The position numbers and the translations under genes are program-made. From Gracilaria domingensis (lineage: Eukaryota > Rhodophyta > Florideophyceae > Gracilariales > Gracilariaceae), in the NCBI GenBank assembly GCA_022539475.1, contig VCMS01000042.1, positions 370,583 to 434,582 of the forward strand: a stretch of DNA of 64,000 nucleotides, given 5' to 3'. How positions within the stretch are numbered: position 1 is the first letter of the stretch; every line of letters begins with the position of its first letter. A model generated the notes under the pieces. It did not search any database and was not told the DNA's origin. It saw only the letters and a program-made list of their open reading frames with translations. Below are positions 22,190 to 33,415 of the stretch, piece after piece.

Positions 22190-24629
22190 TCATGTGACAT
22201 TATAGACACCACCAAAAGAATCAGACTGAGCTATTTCATTGTACGCCTCGTTCTCATGGTTTAAAGACCCCTTCCTTTGGTATTCTGGACCGCCAGAAGG
22301 CTCACGAAGATCATATGCGCAAAAGAATTCATCACACGCTAAACGGAGTTCAACAGTAAGCAAGGTAGCGTCAGAAATCTGTTGTTTCATCTCATCAGAC
22401 GTGGCACGTGTAAATTGGTGAATCTTTTCACAACATTGAGACCCATTTTTCTGCGAGGTCTTCCCAGTAGTATGAGAACGGTAAACTTATCGCTGGGAAC
22501 AATTTCCATTCGAAATCGATCGTTTCCCTCTTCATCGGGGCATATACGTAGAGAAACAACTTTCCGCGTGATTCTATTCCCTGGTATTCATTTGGGTGCT
22601 CTATGTACTGACTGTGTCTGGTGCAGGGGCTCAAGTGCTTAATCCGAGCCTCTTTTGCGCCGAAATCTGATTTTTGTCGTATCTTTGTCGCATCTATGCC
22701 GCATGGATGGTTGATTTATGGGTGGTGGCCGCACACCACAGGCACAGTTTCAATCTCAAAAATTACGTTCTTTCATTCCGTTACATCTGTCATGATCAGA
22801 TATACATTTGGCACTCATACGACACATATAATGCAAAGATAGGACTTATATACCACCGTGCGCCAAACGAGGCATAGATTAATCAACTGAACCCCTATAT
22901 TATACAACAAGCTCACACACACCACCCAAACGTTCAACTGGAATGGTCGTTTGCAGCCGCAAGTGGCGGGGGGGGGGTTTCTCGCGATTGAGAACGTTAG
23001 AATGTCGCAATAGTTTCAGGCCATGAATAATTGGCCATGAGCTATGCACGAGATCGAAAGGTAAAGCTGTCCTTTTAACATGCATGTCATTAAGAGCGAG
23101 ATTCAACGCGCAAAGTACTATCTTTTGATCAGCAGCCTTTGCACCCCAAGCGTGAAAGTACTTTTTCGCTGGGTGGACTAAAGACAAGCTCAATGCCTAG
23201 AGCGTGACAAAGCGCTGTAGTTCGGTCAATAACAGCTGTTGGAGTCGGTCTTCGGTCATCTAGTATGAGGTTGAGGTCTGGTTGGAGCTCTCCAGACCTC
23301 ACTTTCGAAAAAGCAAACTAATTGTCTGCTTGTTCTCTGCTCCAGAAGGCAGTGTAACGTCTTCAACATGTGACACCTTTAAAACAGTTGTTCTATCATT
23401 TGGGTTTGCACGCTGCGTAAACTTCTTTCGCATCTTCTTACGACGTTCTTCGTTGTCCTCATACCGGCGACCAAATTCTTTACAGGCACGACAGGGGTTC
23501 TCAGTCTTCAATTCCCTCAAAAATGTACCATTCTCTGCGCCTTTGGAATTTGCACGTTTTCCTAGGATAGCGGTCTGGACGTTGGGAGGTTTGACTTTCT
23601 ACGTCTGCTTCACAATCACTCATATGGCTGAGCGACATCATAGCGTCCTGCAAGGAGAACATCGGTTTACCCACGCAAGAATTCATCACACTTTGTTCAA
23701 CTTTATTGAGCTTTGCAGGAACAATGACCGCATTTTGGTTGTTAACGGAGCTGTCATGTACCAAAGAGTCAAGGAGAAATTTTATTTCCATGCGCGACAA
23801 TCCCACTTCAGAAAGCACTGATTTGTTGCTACACATATTGTGGTTCGATGTAAGCTGTAATTTTTATACAGTTTATTGTCTTCTGAGAACTTTTGGCATT
23901 GCGCAGTATCATTACAACAAACATCTGTTCGTGGCTGTATTGAATCCATTCGTGTCTGCGCTCTACTCTGAAACACATCATTGAACCTGTTGGTAAAGAA
24001 ATGAATCTTTTCCCCTGGTTTGCGGATGCACGCAGAGATGGCCGAAGAAAACTCACTTCGCGTTTTACGATCTCCTTCGGGCTCTTCTTTGCGATAAAGT
24101 TCAAGATTGATTCAATCATTGCCTCATTTTTCTTGCCGTTTTCGTTTCCATCAAGAGAAAGATTTCCGCTTCGTTGAGCTCGGTCCAACGGAACCTGTAC
24201 TATAGCATACCATGAGAGATACACTAATAGACCTGCACCCTTACGGACGGCATTTCATTTGTTGTAGACTGCTGCAAAGCGATGCATCATTTACATCCAA
24301 ACGCGTAATGCTTTGTGATATTGGACTTTAGAGGTAACATTTGTGACGAATTTTGGCGCACTACTTATGCTCCCTCCAGATTCAGTAGCGACAACTTCAT
24401 TTGGGCCCATAACTGTGGGAACCGCGGCAGTGTGGTGGGATATGATAAACTTGGGTCGGGAATACTGAAGCGAAGGAGAAGCACTGATCAGCATCAAAGA
24501 TGAGTCGGTGTCGTTATGACTCCGATCATCCTGTTTACTCAGTCCCCACCTTCGGACTGTCTTAAAGCTTTGCGTTGGGCCCATTCGCTTGGACAGTACA
24601 TCACGGAGTAGCTGCTTCCAATTCAGCAC
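22190..24629 (-). pseudogene. possible retroelement gag/protease relic
   Basis: Several minus-strand frames follow each other: 24629-24291, 24224-23829, 23836-23501, 23520-23299, 23193-22900, 22634-22428 and 22390-22190. One shows a C-x2-C segment with a charged region (CRACKEFGRRYEDNEERRKK). The next ends in SSWPIIHGLKLLRHSNVLN, which resembles the flap-to-end motif of retropepsins (family pattern PIILGMDFL...N). The order, gag-like serine-rich sequence and then a protease-like segment, fits an LTR element. No RT is present and the catalytic DTG/DSG is not visible, so the call is tentative. Confidence 0.3.
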
Positions 24630-25282
24630 GTATTGTCAATGCAAACGTTACTGATTCGCGACGTGCTTCATGGCAATGGAAACATTAGATCTCGATCTAC
24701 TAACTGATGCAACCTACAACAGTACTAATAAACAGCTCATGGATGCCAAACCGACTTCTCATTAAGTGCTTGCAAGGTAAAATTGTAGCCATAAATCGTA
24801 ATTTTACACTGGAGTTTCCTCGCCGGGCATATGGAGAGCACCGGAAGCAATCCCAAAAGCTGTATTATTTACTTTAAGCCAACGTTATTAGTATGTAGGA
24901 CAACTCTATCTTGAAACCTACTCCACGTGCACGTAAAATAATAAAGTAGACAATTTGAAGTATTGAATCGCTATGGAGTGTGGTTTACATTACGAATTAG
25001 ATGGGTTGCAAACGCGCTGTCAGATACTGAAGCCGTTAATTTTGGTACTTTTTTGTTCCCTTAGACATTAGAGACAACATTTTGCAGAGTAAAAGCAAAG
25101 CGGTAACTATGACTGACTAAATACCTTCATATCAGCAAATAATTTGACTAACTTAACGGCTAACCACTTCTTGAGATAACGTGTACAAGTATCATACGCA
25201 TCCAAGTGTATAACGCCCAAACCAGTCTCAAGATATGCGTGACTACTTTTTCAAAGGCATGGAACGTACCACATTGTAGAGT
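24630..25282. other. AT-rich spacer, no gene seen
   Basis: No open frame, LTR end or structured repeat stands out in this stretch. Confidence 0.35.
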
Positions 25283-25744
25283 TTGGATGTGAACCATCCA
25301 ATAATGCCCGATCAATCTGATCCAAGCACCAATCGGACTCCCCTTTCAGCAGCTGCCGTTATTCAGACACATGCCGCACAACAATTGAAACGCCGCCGGC
25401 CGTCACAAAAAAATGGTGGAAGCCTCCAAGTTTTCCGTATAGAGTACACTTGCCCCCAAAATTATATGAGATGGTTACCGTCCACACTTTCACTGTCAAA
25501 TGTGCAGCATCTTTCGAAAACTGAAAAATCGTACTCTAACAGAAATATTGTGCTGCATTATGAGACTTATGGTAGAAGTCTTTTTGAAAAGATCCAGAGT
25601 TGCCTGCACTGCAGGCAACTCTGGATCTTTTGTTCAGCAACACTGAACGCCAGTTTCGCTACATTATCAAAAAAGCTAAGCGTCAGCAAACTTTATGGGT
25701 CATTGCTTCAGATATTGCTTCTTTGGGTCGCGAAAGAACAAAAC
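25283..25744 (+). pseudogene. unrecognised ORF interrupted by a palindrome
   Basis: A plus-strand frame opens near 25283 (MPDQSDPSTNRTPLSAAAV...). After the palindrome at 25587-25631 the more protein-like reading moves to another frame (LDLLFSNTERQFRYIIKKAK, about 25617). The frame is then cut by the family-B LTR at 25745. This suggests a coding relic damaged by two events. No family is recognised. Confidence 0.25.
25587..25631. repeat. 45-bp perfect palindrome
   Basis: Arms of 22 bp (aaaagatccagagttgcctg plus ca) repeat exactly in inverted orientation around a single central C at 25609. The structure would extrude as a near-loopless hairpin. It is not part of a longer inverted repeat. Confidence 0.9.
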
Positions 25745-26580
25745 TGTATGGCAAAACCACTCGGCAGGCGGATACGGAAACCACACGCGCGCATTAAACA
25801 CTCATGGACTTCAGCCGTGCTCCCTGCGCGGGGCGGATGAGTGGGAGAGCCCTCTGTTGAAGTCGAAATGTGCCGGGCATAACTGCTGGAGACCCCTTCC
25901 TTCTTTACTGACAGAGAAGAAGCGCGAGAATTTACTGATGGGGCAGGGCCAGAGATTGGAGAAACGCCACAAGAGTGGGAAGATTCGTGCAAGTGGTACG
26001 CAAAAACGGGAAAATGGGAAATCGGGTCGTGTATACGAGAAAGAACTCAAGAAATAGGAGTTGATGGTAGAAACCACAGTAAGTAGACCTGTATACACAG
26101 AACGAAACACACTAAAACCCTGGGAAAATAATTAAAGAATGTTAAACACAGAAACAAACAATAAAAAGAAGTCAATAGCACCATAATATACGAACAGTGG
26201 TTCTTCGACGGGCAATTGGGGATATCTACACCGGAACAGTGACGACTCTCCTGGATATGGCTGTTCATCAGCGGGGCTCTTTAGAGCCAAGATTCTCCAT
26301 GTTGGGGGTTTACTCAGTGGGGGCGACGGCGGTTGCCGTCGCCTAAATATTATCACTCAGTTACCGTAGATTACTAGTCATTGCTGGCACCGTGACCAGT
26401 ATTGGCCACATATGTCTCATTTTACCCCCTTTGATCAGACGGCGTCCGTCCAGGGCGGACACCCTGCATGTCTCCGGAGACCATATTCTTCTCCGGTAGA
26501 CTCCCAAAATGGGCCAATTTTCCGTGGCGATACTCATAAATGAGGGAGTTACCGTCATAACGGATCTCATAGTTACTCAG
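25745..26580 (+). repeat. family-B LTR copy, 3' end degraded
   Basis: The segment begins TGTATGGCAAAACCACTC and aligns with both family-B LTRs at the left of the window. Shared blocks include gaaccactgttcgta(t/c)att(a/t)ggtgct, the ggcggttgccg hairpin near 26335 and gaccagtattgg. The terminal CTACA end is not visible, so the right boundary is approximate. No internal region follows. Confidence 0.7.
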
Positions 26581-26619
26581 ATGAAATGAATATTTGATTG
26601 AATGCACTCAAACTTTTGA

Positions 26620-26820
26620 TTGTTTGGCGGGAAAAAGTAGTCAAGATGAAAGTAGTTTGAAGACTTGTGTCTCGCACAATTTGATTGCAGTCAATATTTT
26701 GAATGTGCGCAGCGTTCAAAAAACATTTTGCCTCTACAGTTTGACTCCAAAGAGCAGGGTAAGTAGTAAGAAGGAATCAAAGTTTGACTGCCAAACATTC
26801 AAAATTTTGACTTGATTTGA
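26620..26820. repeat. short-motif-rich block, possible transposon subterminal repeats
   Basis: The block repeats variants of TTTGAATG/CATTCAAA and TTTGACT, including cattcaaaattttgac near 26798. A similar block with cattcaaattttgaat lies at 30700-30880, on the other side of the hAT relic. hAT elements typically carry clustered short subterminal motifs bound by their transposase, so this may mark an element end. Confidence 0.35.
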
Positions 26821-26892
26821 ATTCTTTCTCCCAATTCCACGTAAAACCAACTCACCTCTTTTTCGGTCAGTATCATTGATTCGTATGGGCAG

Positions 26893-27850
26893 TCAAGCCA
26901 TGCCACATGCCTGCGCTGCCCCCAGGCGCTCGCAGAACGGTTCGAACATAACGTCGAGGCTCTGTGGCATCTGAAAAGGCGCCGCCCGTTGCAGTGGTGG
27001 CCGGCCTGGTGCCCATTGAAGCGCCGGCGCAGCGGCCATTGCAACGCTCGGCGTTCTTGCTGCTTTCCTCCAATCGCTACCCATCGGCGCTGTAATTGAA
27101 AAAATCGATCAAGAGGGCTACTGAGAGTGTGAACGTTGATTACATCGGTTCGGCTCCTTCTTCTACGAAGGAAACGAACGTGGTCGATTTGTGGGCACTC
27201 GACGCAATGCATCACGAACGATTCTAACTCTACAATGGGCACATTTGGTATAATGGCGATAGCCAGAGCGGGCATATGCGAAGGGCGGTACACACGTCAC
27301 AAGCACTCTCACTCGAAATGCACCCATGTTTTCGCTCCGCCGTTTTGTTCTCAATTTCCGAAAGCGCCGAAATGGACCTCAAACCAATATCCACACTTAC
27401 CGATGCATCGTCGACAGTCGCTTGAATTTGTCAAAATGCAACAGTTTGCCAAATAGATGGCGCCCATGCTTATGCCACACACCTGCATTCCATGCGTCCA
27501 AAGTATGTGGCGGCGGCGCTGGCCGCTGTGGTACGCACTGCGCATTGCAAGGAGCTCATGCTGCCGCAGCGGCGTCCATGCATCCACAGCAGCTCCAGGT
27601 GATGTAGTCACCGCGAAGTGATGACTTACCGCCGCATCCGCCATTGCACCACGTTTTTATGCGTTCTGCTCGTATGAAATAGATTTATTCTCTCTAATCT
27701 TCTGTTCCTCAGCAGCACTTCTCGCCTTACTTGCGTCAACCTGGGAAGATGCTCATGCACACTGATTTGTTCAAATGGAACTTGCTGCTGGCAGTGACGG
27801 CATCGTTGTACAATGAAGGCAACCAGCATTGAGTTCCTTGCTTCTCGCAC
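26893..27850 (-). CDS. possible three-exon gene, unrecognised protein
   Basis: Three open segments join at consensus splice sites with matching phase. Exon 1 is 27850-27630, ending before GTAAGTC. Exon 2 is 27525-27401, preceded by ...taccacag and followed by GTAAGTG. Exon 3 is 27089-26893, preceded by ttttttcaattacag. The total is 543 nt (180 codons plus stop), with introns of 104 and 311 nt. Exon 1 contains a cysteine/histidine cluster (CRHCQQQ...VHEH) like a degenerate zinc finger; exon 3 is alanine- and proline-rich. No family is recognised, and short GC-rich exons can arise by chance. Confidence 0.35.
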
Positions 27851-28780
27851 ATTCAGAAGTGTTCTTGACCCTTATGGCAACCTGAATATAGCCTTGGAAT
27901 CTTTGAATTTGAACCAGTAGTCACCAACATGAATCGAATTTGCGGCAGCAGCTTCGTGTCTTTTACATAGAATCTAACTGTGATGTGTGGGCATTAACAG
28001 AATCGCATGGCTTAACACCTTGCCTTCGTTCTGGACACACTTTTGGACTTACAACGTGAAAACTTGAGTGCCAGGACAGCTAGCTTTACCAAAGAGGAAC
28101 TTATGCCAACGAAGCCAAAAGAAATCACTTCTCCCAAGAACACGAGATGCAACGCGAGTTAGAGATCAGCAAGCTCTTCGAGATCCAAGACTTGTTTTCC
28201 CATTGCAGCCTCCAGCATAATGTCCGTCTGTGGAGAAGTAGAGCATAGCATTTGGGATGGAACCCGTGACTTCCACTTGTCGGATTTTTAATTCACGAAC
28301 GTTAGCAGGAACATGCTACAGGTTGCAGTGAAAGAACAGGTACATGTAAACAAAGGCGGAATCTAGTCTGTTCCTCCCCCCAGACAAAGCCATCCGGCTT
28401 CTCAAAAATCGCGTTCTATTTGCGCGGACGATGCGGGATGTCCGAGAACCAATCTTGCAACTATGCTCAAAGTATGATACGTAGCTTCTCTCTTTCTCCA
28501 CCAATTCAAGAGCCCCGTAGAAGGCAAGGCCACAGACCTGACTTTTTTACTTGCACGTTAAGCATCTACCTCTCCCTCTACCACATCTGTCAGTGAACTC
28601 TGACCCTGATTCATATCCGACTCTAGGTTAGCAAATTCCTCAAAGTCTCATAGCTTTTCGACCTTGGATTCCTTTCAATGGCTGTATTTGTTGCTAAAAA
28701 GTCTGTAGCGCTCTATGACTGCAAGTGCAATTTTTCCGCATCCCTTTTTTTGGCAACATAAACACACAGATCAACGATAA
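27851..28780. other. no recognisable gene
   Basis: Only short frames are seen. The minus-strand frame at 28504-28316 may be far-C-terminal debris of the hAT relic that lies next to it, but it has no diagnostic residues. Confidence 0.3.
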
Positions 28781-30492
28781 CATCTTTAATACTTGTTCGT
28801 TGCTGGTTAGCTTAGAATTCCTCCACAATAAAATTGGAACAGCTTAGTCCCCGATACACAGCATGCAGAAATACCTGCATTTTCAAGAGTAGCGATCGAG
28901 AAGTCGGGTTATACCCATCGTAAAAGCGCTTCTTTATTGCGTCCCGCAAAATTTTGCGAGTGTATGTTGATAACGGACACAAATCATTGACATCTCATAG
29001 AAGCGCGGAAAAGTTCTTCGAGAAGAACGTTGCATCCGACGGTTTATAAATTGCCAATGGAACATTGAAATCTAACAAAAGCTTTTTCAGACCACAGAGA
29101 GCTGAAAACGAGTCAATGCCAGCAGGATAAGAAATAGCCTGTGCCTGACCAATAATTTTGCTCACTGGATACATCAAAGAAAAGATCTCTACAAGTTTTT
29201 GTTCCTCTTACATGACGGGAAAAGATTTGAGCTCATTGCTCTCATAATGATTCACCAACGCTTCCCAGATCTGTAAAGAGGGCTGAAACAGCTGCACTGT
29301 AGACAGCCAACGATATGGTACATCTGAAAGCAGTCGTAACCACATACCAGTCCTGTCGATTTTAACTTTCTCAAACTTTCGCTTCATAGTTTGTCTCTTG
29401 TTTAGATGTTCACTACTTTTCTTCACGGCACTCTAATTGAACTTCGAGAAGAAATATTTCTCACACTACCACGTTGCAGAGCTGTTCGAAATGCGTCCAC
29501 CAAAGCACAGTAAGTAAATGAGGAAGGCACGAGTCCTATTTACGAGGCAAAAGCGAACTGCATAATCTCCGAATGTCAGAGCTGCCGTTCGCCGTAGATG
29601 AAAGAAGATACTTAGTGTCAATGTTAAATTCAATAAACAACTTGTTCAACCATAGTTGCAGAATGTCCGAGAACCGTTCGCTTGCAGCCAAAGTTTTGTT
29701 CGTATTGTCGGGAGAAATGATTTCATAAGCCACGTGGGGTGCACAAAAAACAGAGGCAACCCGCAAAATTTGTCACGTGACGTAAGAAATTTCCATAGGT
29801 CTACATTACAATGTAAAAATAGTATTGAAGCGATCCCAACAGCAGCTTTAAACTCGTGTTACAAGTGCAGGGTAGTTGAATTTTACATTTCAACAATGTT
29901 TTTCTTCATAATAACCGCGTGCACTGATGAATTCAACTCACTTCTATGACCCAAGAACCATGCAGACATTCTAAACTCAGGGCATGAGGCCAACGAGAAG
30001 GGCAAGAACTTTCTGATTACCAGCTTGTGAGGTTATGAGAGTGGTACCATGTAGCATTGATGCTTGGAAAGACAGGCTTTTGTTTGGATATATTGGAAGC
30101 AAGATCACGTTTGGAAATATGCATTTTTTTTAACGGTTCGAAACAAGTTTGTGTTGCTTTTTCAAGTGATCGGTAATATTGGTGTAACTTCGACAAAGCT
30201 TGATTCGACTAGTACAGCTTCCTACCAAACACTTCCAGTTCTTCTCGTCTATAGTAATATGTTGCACAATGATTCCAGCATCGAAAATGACTGAACGCGT
30301 TGATCTTTCAGGAGGAAACGGCACAATTCGAAATGACTCTTCCGGAACATATGAGCACAATCGATCAGGATACATATGTGACTTTTTGTTCGCAAACGAA
30401 TCTGCATTGTTTGAAACATCTGCATTAGAATTCGTTTGGGTAATTGTTTCCGCAGAGCTCTGAAAAGTATTATCATTCGTGTGCAAGTTCAT
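28781..30492 (-). pseudogene. hAT-family transposase relic with BED-like zinc finger
   Basis: Minus-strand fragments follow hAT order. The first (30492-30130) has a BED-like finger WKCLVGSC...TDHLKKQHK, that is C-x4-C...H-x4-H. Next comes TANGSSDIRRLCSSLL (about 29590), which matches the TTDNGSN region of the RNase H-like core. DVPYRWLSTVQLFQPS (about 29310) follows, matching the family motif DVPTRWNST. The last is AIKKRFYDGY (about 28945). Stops and frame changes separate them. An intact enzyme would excise and insert its element and leave an 8-bp target duplication. Confidence 0.6.
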
Positions 30493-30961
30493 GTTGTATT
30501 CTGGGTGATGGTTTGATCGTTGATCACACTATGTGAACAGCTTACGCCAGATTGCGCGATAAACGCATCAAAGACAAGAGCAGCAGAGAGAAATAAATTA
30601 TTGTGTTTTTGAATTATATTTATTATTTTATGCAATGTTTTACTTCGTTCAGTTGGAATGTTTTTTCGACATGGTTTGACTGGTGGTACACTCGATATTT
30701 GGAATGCTATCTTATTTTGAATGGATGCGTGAGAAAGCGGTTGAAAGCATTTAAAGTACTTGAATGTCATTTTTGTGAAATATTTAAGTGCAGCCAAATA
30801 TTTGAGTGGTGTAAGCATTCAAATTTTGAATACATTAAAACATCATTTAAATGACTGTAAGCAGTGCTTTGAATGTATATCGTGTCACGGAGAGTCAAAA
30901 GGACCAGCATTAATTTCATCCGAGCATAGTTATGAGACGCATTTAGCGGTTTTCCCCACTA

Positions 30962-31561
30962 ATGTTTTTTGTTCTACAAAACCCTACAACCTCCACAACA
31001 GTTCGACCGAAAATACCTCAAACTGATGCATTTGTTCTCTTTGGGTGTCTCAGTGAGATCTCTTTCTCTGGAATTGGTACCCCAGTTTTTCAACGCTTTA
31101 TCGACATCATGAGAGGACGTGTTTATTTTGCAAGCAAGCAGATATTGGAAATGGTTCTATTGAGCACGTACAGGGCAATTTGCTACAGTTTGAGATGTAA
31201 AGTTATCAAGCGAAGACTGGATCGCTTATATTCGATGAATGGAGTGCATCTTTGCGCGCACCAATTACGGGTGTGACGTGGCATATTTTGGACAAAACAA
31301 AGCTGCTGCGCTTTATTCCGGTTACCATCTTGAACTTCGAAGGCTTATCAAAGAATGTCCAACATTTGTGCGACTTGTTTACGTGAGATTTTTTCAACTA
31401 ATCCTCTTGTTAGATCAGATGATATTTGCATATCTACACTGACTACAGATAGTGAACCTGCTACACCAAAGGCCGTAGACTCGTGTACTGAACAGACGTG
31501 TGGTGTTCGCTGTGTTCTTCACAAGATGGTACTACGTCTGTGTTTCCCGAACGCTATGTAA
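30962..31561 (+). pseudogene. second hAT-like transposase fragment
   Basis: Plus-strand pieces in different frames show the family order. SFSGIGTPVFQRFIDIM (about 31055) matches the hAT phrase around pfs.ve...F. GSLIFDEWSASLRAPITGV (about 31215) matches the first catalytic-aspartate region (FD.WSS). LTTDSEPATPKAV...RCVLHKMVL (about 31437) matches TTDNASNM...RCFAHTLNL. It lies in the opposite orientation to the neighbouring relic, so it is either a different insertion or an inversion. Confidence 0.55.
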
Positions 31562-31962
31562 AGAGGCTAGAATGCTATTTTGTGGATTGAATCGTTAAAA
31601 AATGTGCAAAGAATTGAATGAACGGCTATGTGCAAGACAAAAAAAAATTTTTTTTGGATACCATACTTTCATTTATTCAAGCAATACTACAGAATTTGTA
31701 GAATCAGTGAAAGCAGACATAATTGCTAGTTCACCTCCATGACATGAAAGTTTTTGTACCTAGTATACTCAGACGGATTAGGTGGTAGCTCGATCTGGAA
31801 GCTACCAACGGCACTTGCATACTTGTCGATTGCAAATAAACATAAATAATGAATGTAAACTAACTCTGGCTAGTACAACATTCATGTAATGGTAGTTGCA
31901 CACATCCATTCCCCCACCGCTTTTCTACCTCCATCAACCCGGCAACTACTGTATCACCTCAA
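31562..31962. other. spacer with an A-tract/T-tract
   Basis: No gene is seen. A run of A immediately followed by a run of T lies at about 31640-31657. Confidence 0.4.
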
Positions 31963-32775
31963 TCAAAGTAAAGCACCTTCATCTCCTTCCTCTACCTCCA
32001 CATCCGCGAATGATAGCGTACGAAATTCTTTCCCATCATCATTCTCAACGGTTTCCTCCTCATCCTCCACAACATCCTCCCAGCTCCACTTCTCCTCGTA
32101 TCCAACAACACTGCTCCCTTTCCACACCGGCTTCGGAACAGTCCTGAACCCAACCCGTGTCCTCTTCTTACTATCCCCTTTTCCTTTCTTGTTCTCCACC
32201 TTCGGCTGAATTTCATCCTCTTCTACCCCCACACTCCTTGGTTGGATCGGCCTCTTCTCGCTAACCTTCCTCTTTAGACCTCTCTTCCTCACCAATTCTC
32301 CCTCCATCACCTCATCCGCCCCAAAACTATCCGTCGCAGGTACAATGTCTCTCGCATTCTCGTCCTTGCTTCCGATGCACACTCCTACCCCAACGCCGTT
32401 CACGATCTTCGTCTTCGGCGCCGGAGTTACCGGCGTTCCCTCCACACCCCCTACCCCGCCCTTCTTCCTCCCATTCACCTCCTTCGAGCTCCCCTCCAGA
32501 TTCTCAATGCGTTTCATCATCTTCTTCTGCTCCTCTTTCGTCCCCCTCAGTTCCCTTACCACGAACCCTGTCACCTTCTTCGTCAGTCGACCTACGTCCT
32601 CTCCCATGCGCGTCCCCATCGCCTCGGCACACCCCAGCACTGCAGAGGCCCACCAGTTCAGCTCGTCTTTTTCTTCCTCCTCCTCGAACACACTCTTTAA
32701 CTTCTTGTGCGACCGTACCCCTTCGTCCGACTCCCACGGCCACCTAATGTTCGAACGCGAATCGTCATCGCTCAT
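31963..32775 (-). CDS. charged nuclear-type protein with coiled coil, unrecognised
   Basis: An intact 270-codon frame starts at ATG 32775. Residues 1-40 are acidic with a WPW motif, and 41-98 form a helical segment ending in a coiled coil (TKEEQKKMMKRIENLEGS). Residues 100-135 are glycine/valine-rich, and 160-215 hold basic nuclear-localisation-like patches (RKRGLKRKVSEKRP). The C-terminus is acidic. It is one of the few undamaged frames in the window. It diverges from the membrane-protein gene that starts at 33416, with about 640 bp between them. No known domain is recognised. Confidence 0.6.
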   Translation of the reverse strand: MSDDDSRSNIRWPWESDEGVRSHKKLKSVFEEEEEKDELNWWASAVLGCAEAMGTRMGEDVGRLTKKVTGFVVRELRGTKEEQKKMMKRIENLEGSSKEVNGRKKGGVGGVEGTPVTPAPKTKIVNGVGVGVCIGSKDENARDIVPATDSFGADEVMEGELVRKRGLKRKVSEKRPIQPRSVGVEEDEIQPKVENKKGKGDSKKRTRVGFRTVPKPVWKGSSVVGYEEKWSWEDVVEDEEETVENDDGKEFRTLSFADVEVEEGDEGALL

Positions 32776-33415
32776 GGTCGCGTTGGTAGAAGATCTGGTA
32801 AAAGAGCAAAAGGGATATCGAAAGAAGAGAAATCAGGGAAGCCGAAAAGAACAGAACTCGCTGATCGTTCCTTCGCAAACCGATCACGGTGTACCAAGGG
32901 TAGACGCTTTCGTCCCATGACACTGTAGTACCGCCGCACCCGCTCATATCCGTCCAACCTCTGCATCGCAATTATTTTCATATTTACTAGCACAATTCTT
33001 CACTTTTGAACACTCTCTATGCTTCTCATTCTCCATGTTCTCCCAACCGTTGCGAGAAGGGCGTCCCTTTTCATACATGGTTCATACCAGTAGTATATGA
33101 AATGAAATCCTACCACTACCATCATATCATGATTCTTCCGTCCTCTTCATCGCCCTACGTTTTACTCTTCATGTACTCCGTCTCTTCATAGCTTTTCCAT
33201 CACAGAAGCTAAGTTCGCCACTCGTTTATGAAAACCTTCTTCACTTCAAATTTACAAGCCTTAAAGGAAACAAAACATAGATATAGCTCCTTCGATACAC
33301 CTCTTTATAGGTAATATCTGCTCGTTTCGTTCTCAATAAATATATCTTCTCCTCGCCCCTTCTTTCTTCATTTCTTCTCCTCTTTCCTACCTACTCACAG
33401 GCAGCAGAGCTCACA
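32776..33415. promoter_or_regulatory. divergent intergenic region
   Basis: The spacer separates two intact divergent genes and must hold both promoters. Before the plus-strand ATG there is a pyrimidine-rich stretch ending in ctactcacag (about 33390-33400), which could be the acceptor of a 5' UTR intron, and a TATA-like tttatagg near 33303. No specific factor site can be named. Confidence 0.4.

Noticed and set aside
22967-22979. Run of about ten G residues
   Set aside because: A simple homopolymer without surrounding G-tract spacing for a quadruplex; no further support.
31889-32920. Plus-strand serine/proline-rich frames
   Set aside because: They are antisense shadows of the intact 270-codon minus-strand gene.
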